Of a stretch of 6,034 nt of DNA, positions 1 to 4,961 are shown one piece after another. How positions within the stretch are numbered: the first letter of the stretch is position 1; every line of letters begins with the position of its first letter. The DNA lies in the NCBI GenBank assembly GCA_007132365.1, contig SLOS01000356.1, positions 1-6,034 of the forward strand. The letters are read 5' to 3'. The translations under genes were made by a program, and so were the position numbers. This stretch comes from Bacteroidales bacterium (GTDB lineage: Bacteria > Bacteroidota > Bacteroidia > Bacteroidales > PUMT01). The notes under the pieces were generated by a model that did no database searches, was not told the origin of the DNA, and saw nothing but the letters and a program-made list of their open reading frames with translations.

Positions 1-78
1 ACCAATAATCTGAAAGAGTTTCAGCGAATTCCCCGGTTGAAAATTGAAAACTGGGTAAATAAGTCAAATCTAAAATAA
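1..78 (+). CDS. C-terminal end of an upstream gene (partial, unidentified)
   Basis: The first reading frame is open from the window edge to a TAA at 76-78; the other two plus frames stop within the first 12 bases. It reads as 25 residues, beginning TNNLKEFQRIPRLKIENW and ending in a lysine-rich tail, a composition plausible for a soluble protein's C-terminus. The stop is followed after one base by the ATG of the DUF6807 lipoprotein gene, a spacing typical of co-transcribed and possibly translationally coupled genes. The stretch is too short to assign a family. A chance open frame of this length in AT-rich DNA cannot be excluded, so the call rests mainly on the tight junction. Confidence 0.5.
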   Translation, partial: TNNLKEFQRIPRLKIENWVNKSNLK

Positions 79-79
79 T

Positions 80-1300
80 ATGAGACAGATATTATTATTA
101 TTATTATTTGCAAGCGTTCTTTTATATAGCTGTAAATCAAATGACTATCATAAGGTTTTTGAATTGGAGGCACGAAATTATGCCCTGATAAATACCCCGG
201 TATATGCCTGGATCGAAGATATGGAATTTGAACATGATGCAATGGTATGTCTTTACCTGGAGGATGAGATCGTACCGGGGCAGGTTGAGATTTTAGATGA
301 TTCAAGGCAGCGGGTATGGTGGATTGCCAATCTTGAGACAGGTGATTCTGCCAGCTATGAATTACGACTTAATGACGGATGCAGGGAAGAGGAATATCAG
401 ACTGAAAAATATATGTGGGAGAGGATTACAGAGCATTCAACGCGTCTTTTTGTTGGCGGGCTACCGGTAATCCAGTACGAGCACCCTGTGTTTGATGCTG
501 ATAATATCGAAGAAACCAAAAAGCCATTTCATCATGTATTTGAGCCGACTGCTAACCGGTTTATTACCAAAGGGCCGGGCGGACTCTATTCGCATCACCG
601 GGGTATTTTTTTCGGATACAATCACGTTTATGTGGGCGACAGTGAAGAAAGGATAGATATCTGGCATGCACGCGACGGTGAAAGAAGCGAGCATGTTGAA
701 ATTATCAGGGAATTTGCGGGTCCTGTTATGGGTGGTCATAAAGTGAAGATCCACTGGAAAGATCATGATGGTAAACCATTTATTGAAGAGATCAGGGATA
801 TAAGGGTTTTCAGACAACCTTACGGGGAAACACTTATCGATTTTCATTCAGAACTCCGTACTCTGGATCAACCGGTAAGGCTTGACGGGGACAGGCAGCA
901 TGCAGGTGTGCAGTTCCGTGCATCACAATATGTGGCAGATAACAGGCATTTTACCAGGTTCATCCGGCCGCCCGAATGGTCGCATCTGGATGGTGGTGAA
1001 GAGATTGAGGGACCGGAAATGTATGATCTGCCGTGGAATGCCATGCATTTCATTATTGATGAGAGACCATTTACAGTATCCTACCTGAGCCATCCCTCCA
1101 ACCCTCAGAATGCTGAAATGTCGGAGCGGTTATACGGCCGGTTCGGTGAGTTTTTTCCATACAGGGTGACAGATGGGGATCCCCTTACCGTAAAATACAG
1201 GTTCTGGGTTACTGAAGGGAAGGTACCTTCTGTGGAAAGCATCGATTTAAGGTATCATGCATTTGCAAGCCCCTCTTTTGCAATTGAAACCAGAAAATGA
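80..1300 (+). CDS. DUF6807 (PmoA-like) family lipoprotein
   Basis: This 406-residue protein matches the DUF6807 family, earlier called 'methane oxygenase PmoA'. That name is misleading: nothing here suggests methane oxidation. Residues 1-18 form a lipoprotein signal with a run of leucines and a lipobox ending LLYSC, so Cys18 should be lipidated and the protein held at a periplasmic or outer-membrane face. Residues ~35-110 look like a beta-rich N-terminal domain. The core carries family-type motifs: GGLYSHHRGIFFGYNH at 167-182, DIWH at 193-196, DRQHAGVQFR at 271-280, and a C-terminal YGRFGEFFPYRV then PLTVKYRFWVTEG at 352-380. The clustered histidines (151, 152, 172, 173, 196, 274) could bind substrate or metal; that is inference. 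The family often sits beside Gfo/Idh/MocA oxidoreductases in sugar-degradation loci, as here, but I know of no established activity. The ATG is chosen because it gives an intact lipoprotein signal; no Shine-Dalgarno is visible. Confidence 0.87.
   Translation: MRQILLLLLFASVLLYSCKSNDYHKVFELEARNYALINTPVYAWIEDMEFEHDAMVCLYLEDEIVPGQVEILDDSRQRVWWIANLETGDSASYELRLNDGCREEEYQTEKYMWERITEHSTRLFVGGLPVIQYEHPVFDADNIEETKKPFHHVFEPTANRFITKGPGGLYSHHRGIFFGYNHVYVGDSEERIDIWHARDGERSEHVEIIREFAGPVMGGHKVKIHWKDHDGKPFIEEIRDIRVFRQPYGETLIDFHSELRTLDQPVRLDGDRQHAGVQFRASQYVADNRHFTRFIRPPEWSHLDGGEEIEGPEMYDLPWNAMHFIIDERPFTVSYLSHPSNPQNAEMSERLYGRFGEFFPYRVTDGDPLTVKYRFWVTEGKVPSVESIDLRYHAFASPSFAIETRK
90..109 (+). repeat. In-frame ATT triplet repeat in the lipoprotein signal peptide
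   Basis: A perfect run of six ATT units (91-108) with one matching base on each side lies inside the start of the DUF6807 gene. In frame it reads ATA followed by five consecutive TTA codons and TTT, giving the ILLLLLF hydrophobic core of the signal peptide. Slippage would add or remove leucines without breaking the frame. Confidence 0.8.
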
Positions 1301-1409
1301 CCCGGTATTCCATTAAGGTGTATTTGCCGTGACAGATGATCTGTGGTCATTCCCCTGAACATCAACTAAGAGTAGTATCAGGAAATATGCCCAATTAAAG
1401 GGTATCATG

Positions 1410-1449
1410 AAAAAATGCAGGGGAAACCTGAACCTTTTTTCCCCTGCAT
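1410..1449 (-). terminator. Intrinsic terminator of the oxidoreductase gene
   Basis: A perfect 12-base-pair stem pairs ATGCAGGGGAAA (1415-1426) with TTTCCCCTGCAT (1438-1449) around an 11-base loop. Read on the minus strand, the hairpin is followed directly by five T (A run at 1410-1414), the classic intrinsic terminator layout. It starts 23 bases after the stop of the minus-strand oxidoreductase gene. On the plus strand the stem is followed by ACCTATTAAG rather than a T run, so it is probably not an efficient terminator for the DUF6807 gene, though its stem could still protect that transcript's 3' end. Confidence 0.85.
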
Positions 1450-1472
1450 ACCTATTAAGTATATGCCTGGTC

Positions 1473-2822
1473 TCAGTAATGAAAGACTTTTCCACCAGCC
1501 ATCACCTCCTGTTTCTCATCGTCAAATGTGACGAACTGCCCGGTACGTAATGCGGCTGTAACCATAATGTTTGCAACTGAATGATCATAACCCGATTTTA
1601 CGGGTGCATTAGGCTGTTTGCGGCTTCTTACACACTCCATCCAGTTTCTCATATGGTTTACCGTCATGTTGTCGGTTCCGGTGTCTGCTGCGGTTACGAC
1701 CGCGGCGGCGGGAAGGTCCATTTCAGGCAGCAGGTTGGGCTCCATATTCATACTTCTGGCGTGGTTTTCAGTAAGCCCGCCGTGAGGGGTGATCCTGTTG
1801 GTGTCAAGGTTGAGCATTCCTCCGTTGGAATAATAGAGTTCCTTTACTCCACCTGCCGAGTTGGTGAAGCGGGAGGAATAAACTACCTGGAATCCTTTCG
1901 ATGGATCATCCTTTGGTCCGTAATCAAATACGGCAGTCATGGTGTCAAAGTTTTCCCTGCCGTCTTTCCACAGGTATATTCCGCCATTTGCAGCAACGCT
2001 TCTTGGATGGTCGTAACCGCTGAACCAGTGAACGGTGTCTATCTGGTGCGCCATCCATTGTCCGGGAATTCCCGAAGAGTAGGGCCAGAACAGCCGGTAC
2101 TCAAGATATTTTCTGGGGTCCCACGGTTCATAAGGCCTGTTCATAAGGTACCTTTTCCAGTCCGTGTCCCGCTCCCTTATCTCCGCAACAAGTCCCGGCC
2201 TTCTCCACCTGCCGGGTTGATTCACATTCCAGGTCATTTCCACCATTACAATATCACCAAACCGGCCTGACCTGATAAATTCATTGGCAGCATGATAGTT
2301 GGCTCCGCTTCTTCTCTGGGAACCAATGGTCACTATTTTGCCGGTTCGCTCCACTGCAGCCCGCCCCTTGCGATTATCTTCCATTGTTTCAGCAAATGGC
2401 TTTTCAACAAAAACATCTTTCCCGGCCTCCACTGCTTCTATGGTGTGAAGTGCATGCTGGAAATCGGCAGTTCCGATTATAACGGCATCCACATTGCTCT
2501 TTTCATAAAGCTCTTCATTGTTGCGGTAAAGATCAACGCTTATGCCTCTTTGGGCCAGAGCAGCCTTTGCCTCATCACGCCTGCGGCTCCATATGTCGGA
2601 AACAGCGGTGAAAGCAAAATTAAGATCTTTTGCCTGGCTTAGCATTGCATTAACAAGTGAGCCTCTTGTACGGTCTGAATAACCAATGATTCCTACATTG
2701 ACGCGGTCATTGGAACCGATTATGTTTCCGTAGGATTTTGCACTCAGGCCAAGCCCTCCCATGGTTATCCCGGCAGTGCCGAGTGCAACTTTTTTAACAA
2801 ATTCCCTTCTGGTGTTTTGCAT
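1473..2822 (-). CDS. Gfo/Idh/MocA-family oxidoreductase with Tat signal
   Basis: A 449-residue NAD(P)-dependent dehydrogenase-type protein. Residues 4-10 (TRREFVK) followed by a hydrophobic stretch to about residue 28 form a twin-arginine signal, so it is expected to be exported folded with its cofactor, as known for Zymomonas glucose-fructose oxidoreductase. The N-terminal Rossmann domain begins at ~41 (VNVGIIGYSDRTRG), with VDAVIIGTADFQHA at 111-124 and the family EKP motif at 140-142, where Lys141 is the usual catalytic/cofactor lysine. The C-terminal substrate domain includes GQWMAHQIDTVHWF at 254-267, whose Asp262 and His265 match the family's active-site acid and histidine. The glycine loop is atypical, with Ser49 where the central glycine is expected. 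Length is normal for Tat-tagged Bacteroidota members, which act on sugars or polyols; the substrate cannot be read from sequence. It lies downstream of deoC on the same strand after 179 bases and ends at a strong terminator. Confidence 0.93.
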   Translation of the reverse strand: MQNTRREFVKKVALGTAGITMGGLGLSAKSYGNIIGSNDRVNVGIIGYSDRTRGSLVNAMLSQAKDLNFAFTAVSDIWSRRRDEAKAALAQRGISVDLYRNNEELYEKSNVDAVIIGTADFQHALHTIEAVEAGKDVFVEKPFAETMEDNRKGRAAVERTGKIVTIGSQRRSGANYHAANEFIRSGRFGDIVMVEMTWNVNQPGRWRRPGLVAEIRERDTDWKRYLMNRPYEPWDPRKYLEYRLFWPYSSGIPGQWMAHQIDTVHWFSGYDHPRSVAANGGIYLWKDGRENFDTMTAVFDYGPKDDPSKGFQVVYSSRFTNSAGGVKELYYSNGGMLNLDTNRITPHGGLTENHARSMNMEPNLLPEMDLPAAAVVTAADTGTDNMTVNHMRNWMECVRSRKQPNAPVKSGYDHSVANIMVTAALRTGQFVTFDDEKQEVMAGGKVFHY

Positions 2823-3001
2823 GATATGTGATTTTAATTTATAAATTGGTTATAATGATGACCATCAGAATAATCGTCATGTTAATAAATTGATAGTGTG
2901 TATATTATCATTGTGTAATGACGGGTTTTGGTACTATTGCTGTCGCGGGTCAATTATTTGTAAATATATAAATTTTTATAGTTTTTTAAGGTATGATAAA
3001 T
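2823..3001. other. AT-rich spacer between deoC and the oxidoreductase gene
   Basis: This 179-base gap separates two minus-strand genes. It is long for an operon junction, so the oxidoreductase may have its own promoter here, but I find no convincing TTTG / TAnnTTTG pair or sigma-70-like pair on the minus strand. There is no Shine-Dalgarno before the oxidoreductase ATG; the preceding bases are A/T-rich, as is usual in Bacteroidota. A small all-AT palindrome (TATAAATTTTTATA, about 2967-2980) follows the deoC stop and is too weak to call a terminator. Confidence 0.5.
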
Positions 3002-3709
3002 TTACGCGCCGAATCTGTTTATAGCCTCTTCCATTATTGCAGCCGTAGCGGTGGCGCCGCATCTGGAGCAGCCTGCCTCCCTCACTTCCAGCAGTTGGTC
3101 AAGTGTCCTTATGCCCCCCGCGGCCTTAACCTTTACTTCCGGTCCGCTGTGTTGCCTCATAAGCTTCAGATCAGGAACAGTGGCTCCGGTATAATAGAAC
3201 CTGCCATCCTTGTCCTTTACAAAGCCGAAACCTGATGAAGTTTTGACGTAATCGGCACCAACACTTGTGCAGATTTCGCACAGCCTTATCTTGTCTTCGT
3301 CACGGGTCACATAGTCGGTTTCAAAGATCACCTTCACAATCGCTCCGTTTTTATGGCAGGCTTTTGTTACAGCATCAATCTCTTTTTCAATATATTCCCA
3401 TTCCCCCGAAAGGGCCTTACCAACATTAATCACCATATCTATTTCCACTGCGCCGTCTCTGCAGGCAGTCCCGGTTTCAAACACCTTGACTTCAATGGTG
3501 GAATTTCCAGCAGGGAAGCCTATTACACATCCCACCATCACATCTGTCCCCTTGAGGTATTCTGCGGCCTCCTTTACCATATAGGGTTTTACGCATACCG
3601 AGGCGACATCGTATTTAACCGCTACCTGGCACTCCCTTAACAGATCCTTGTCTGTCTTTGTAGGGTGAAGGATAGAGTGGTCGATCATTTTTGCAAGTTC
3701 CTTGATCAT
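3002..3709 (-). CDS. deoC: Deoxyribose-phosphate aldolase
   Basis: A 235-residue class I aldolase that reversibly cleaves 2-deoxy-D-ribose 5-phosphate to glyceraldehyde 3-phosphate and acetaldehyde (EC 4.1.2.4) in the cytoplasm. The whole TIM-barrel pattern is visible: MIDHSILHPTKT at 8-19, SVCVKPYMV at 37-45, VIGFPAG at 62-68, EIDMVINVGKALSGEW at 89-104, VKTSSGFG at 155-162 and VKAAGGIRT at 194-202. Lys156 is the expected Schiff-base lysine, Lys195 the second active-site lysine and Asp91 the proton-relay aspartate. EIDMVINVG is characteristic of the Bacillus-type branch rather than the longer E. coli type, and the length fits. The C-terminal phosphate-binding segment reads SRCGATATAA instead of the common SRIGTS-like form, a mild deviation. 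It is not beside nucleoside genes but upstream of a sugar-type oxidoreductase. The first ATG is preferred; Met8 is a possible alternative start. Confidence 0.95.
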   Translation of the reverse strand: MIKELAKMIDHSILHPTKTDKDLLRECQVAVKYDVASVCVKPYMVKEAAEYLKGTDVMVGCVIGFPAGNSTIEVKVFETGTACRDGAVEIDMVINVGKALSGEWEYIEKEIDAVTKACHKNGAIVKVIFETDYVTRDEDKIRLCEICTSVGADYVKTSSGFGFVKDKDGRFYYTGATVPDLKLMRQHSGPEVKVKAAGGIRTLDQLLEVREAGCSRCGATATAAIMEEAINRFGA

Positions 3710-3766
3710 ATTGTTGGGTTTTTATTTATAATGCACAGTTAGTCCTCAGAGAGCAGGAAGTCTTCA

Positions 3767-3798
3767 TAAAAATAGGAAATCAAGCTTGTACCTCCAAG
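3767..3798 (-). promoter_or_regulatory. Candidate Bacteroidota-type promoter for deoC
   Basis: On the minus strand, CTTG (plus 3798-3795) is followed after 20 bases by TATTTTTA (plus 3774-3767). This resembles the Bacteroides TTTG (-33) and TAnnTTTG (-7) elements with one mismatch in each. It would give a leader of roughly 50 bases before the deoC ATG. Such AT-rich matches arise by chance, so the position and the correct spacing are the main support. Confidence 0.35.
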
Positions 3799-3816
3799 TT
3801 TAATGCTTTATTTTTG
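3785..3816 (+). promoter_or_regulatory. Candidate Bacteroidota-type promoter for the RraA-family gene
   Basis: CTTG (3785-3788, one mismatch from TTTG) is followed after 20 bases by TATTTTTG (3809-3816), a full match to the Bacteroides -7 element TAnnTTTG. Transcription would start around 3820-3825, giving a leader of about 80 bases that contains the hairpin at 3835-3863. Its -33 element lies only a few bases from that of the facing deoC candidate, so the two could share a regulator. Confidence 0.5.
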
Positions 3817-3834
3817 ATAAGATGATTTTAACCT

Positions 3835-3863
3835 CTTACCCGGTTGAACCTAAACCGGGCAAG
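3835..3863 (+). promoter_or_regulatory. Leader hairpin upstream of the RraA-family gene
   Basis: CCCGGTT (3839-3845) pairs with AACCGGG (3853-3859) around a 7-base loop, and CTT/AAG (3835-3837 with 3861-3863) extends the stem past one A-C mismatch. An A-rich tract with eight or more A follows, so on the plus strand it is not an intrinsic terminator. It lies between the candidate promoter and the ATG at 3904 and may stabilise or regulate the leader. It also contains the TTG at 3844, which argues against that codon being the real start. Confidence 0.5.
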
Positions 3864-3903
3864 AATAATAAAAAAAAATGACAAACCTAAAACTCACCTG
3901 GTT

Positions 3904-4779
3904 ATGAAAAAATCACTTTTTTGTCTGCTTGCTGCATTTTTAACCGTTGCTGCTTTTGTTTTATCCGCTCAGGATGAACCTGAAGTGTCTGATGAAATTC
4001 TTCTGGAACTGTATGACGGCGCCAGAGTGGCTGATGTTGTTGATGGCCTTGCTACTGTTGGTTATATCGGTGTAGGTGTTATGGATCCGGTTATTGCCCC
4101 TTTATGGAAGGATGTTAAGGATATGAGCCACCGTTTTTCAGGTATTGCTGTTACAGTAAGGTACGGTCCTACCAACCGTCCCTGGCATCCGGGTGCAGAC
4201 CTGACCAAACCTGAGAATTATGAAGTATACCGTAATTGGAGGGGTATGTGGTATTCGCAGCTTTCACCAGAGCCTTTCCAGGAATATATAAAACCAGGAA
4301 CTGTAATTGTAATGGACAATAAGGATGATAATGATACCGGATCGACCGGGTCCAACAATATTATGAGCTGGCAGGAAAAGGGAGCTGTAGGACTGGTTAC
4401 TGCCGGGGGGATAAGGGATATTGATGAGATAATACTGCAGAGAAATCCTGTTTATACCAACTATTACGAAAGGGGAAGGGGTGAAAGGATAGGAAGGAAT
4501 GAAATTATCGATGTTCAGAGGCCAGTGGTTGTTGGCGGGGTGCTTGTTGAGCCCGGTGACGTCGTGGTGGCCGATTCAGACGGGGTTGTTGTTGTGCCTC
4601 GCCGGGCGGCTGTCAGGGTGGGCCAGATAGCCTATCAGGAGCTTGTGGCGGATATTGCCGGCAGAAGGAGGTTATATGAGCGGCTCGGCTTTGAATTTGA
4701 TGAGACGGTCAGAATAAGGGAGGAGCCCGAGGTTTTTTTTAAACGTCTCGGATTACCGCCCGATCCAAATAGACCTTAA
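3904..4779 (+). CDS. Exported RraA-family (HMG aldolase-like) protein
   Basis: A 291-residue protein with the RraA / 4-hydroxy-4-methyl-2-oxoglutarate aldolase fold. ATG 3904 is chosen over the in-frame TTG at 3844 because it opens a clean Sec signal peptide (MKKSLFCLLAAFLTVAAFVLSA, cleavage near 22) and the TTG sits inside a hairpin. Family motifs: ARVADVVDGL at 40-49, GSNNIMSWQEKGAVGLVTAGGIRDIDE at 149-175 with Arg171-Asp172 as the usual substrate and metal-binding pair, and PVVVGGVLVEPGDVVVADSDGVVVVPRRAA at 207-236. Two oddities stand out. RraA relatives are normally cytoplasmic and shorter (about 160-240 residues), while this one carries an export signal and a tryptophan- and tyrosine-rich insert at ~88-125. 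It also reads TAGGIRD where TDGGVRD is common. Related proteins are divalent-metal aldolases or decarboxylases of short oxo-acids, while E. coli RraA inhibits RNase E; an extracytoplasmic protein would not do the latter. The substrate is unknown. Confidence 0.88.
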   Translation: MKKSLFCLLAAFLTVAAFVLSAQDEPEVSDEILLELYDGARVADVVDGLATVGYIGVGVMDPVIAPLWKDVKDMSHRFSGIAVTVRYGPTNRPWHPGADLTKPENYEVYRNWRGMWYSQLSPEPFQEYIKPGTVIVMDNKDDNDTGSTGSNNIMSWQEKGAVGLVTAGGIRDIDEIILQRNPVYTNYYERGRGERIGRNEIIDVQRPVVVGGVLVEPGDVVVADSDGVVVVPRRAAVRVGQIAYQELVADIAGRRRLYERLGFEFDETVRIREEPEVFFKRLGLPPDPNRP

Positions 4780-4958
4780 AAATTTCAGGTTGCATAATTG
4801 TTAACCGGATCATTTTTACTTCCATATCTAGTGTGACCTTCAGGCTTCAGGGAACCGTCCTGAATTAAAAATTATCGTATCCGTATAGGGTAAAACGATT
4901 ATTTACCGGTCTTATAAGTGAATTGGTATATAAAGTAATTTTTAATACACAGTAAACT
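4780..4958. other. Spacer between the RraA-family gene and the CarboxypepD_reg-like gene
   Basis: A 179-base AT-rich gap between two plus-strand genes. It holds one modest inverted repeat, TTCAGG (4846-4851) with CCTGAA (4859-4864) around a 7-base loop, followed by TTAAAAATT rather than a clean T run. This could be a weak terminator or an mRNA 3' end stabiliser for the RraA-family gene. No promoter matching TTTG / TAnnTTTG was found, and there is no Shine-Dalgarno before the GTG at 4959. Whether the two genes share a transcript is undecided. Confidence 0.4.
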
Positions 4959-4961
4959 GTG
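4948..4961. repeat. Palindrome overlapping the GTG start codon
   Basis: CACAGTAAACTGTG is a 6-2-6 inverted repeat whose right arm ends in the GTG start codon of the downstream gene. It might be an operator or a small hairpin hiding the start, but a 2-base loop is too tight for a full hairpin and the match may be chance. Confidence 0.35.

Noticed and set aside
21..305. A 94-codon minus-strand frame across the start of the DUF6807 gene
   Set aside because: It contains the antisense of the ATT repeat as a poly-isoleucine run and no plausible domain; the lipoprotein reading is far better.
461..847. A 128-codon minus-strand frame opposite the DUF6807 gene
   Set aside because: It is antisense to conserved DUF6807 motifs and has no recognisable protein features.
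1330..1349. Palindrome around ACAGATGATCTGT downstream of the DUF6807 stop, considered as a terminator
   Set aside because: Only one base separates the arms, the outer pairing is broken and no T run follows, so it cannot form a convincing terminator.
1581..2642. Long plus-strand open frames (229 and 116 codons) opposite the oxidoreductase gene
   Set aside because: They lie wholly antisense to a well-supported gene, show no family motif, and have Cys/His/Gly/Val-rich composition typical of antisense shadows.
3353..3640. A 95-codon plus-strand frame opposite deoC
   Set aside because: It mirrors the DeoC catalytic region and has no independent support.
3844..3903. TTG at 3844 as the start of the RraA-family gene
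   Set aside because: It would put 20 polar, charged residues before an otherwise ideal signal peptide and lies inside a leader hairpin; ATG 3904 fits better.
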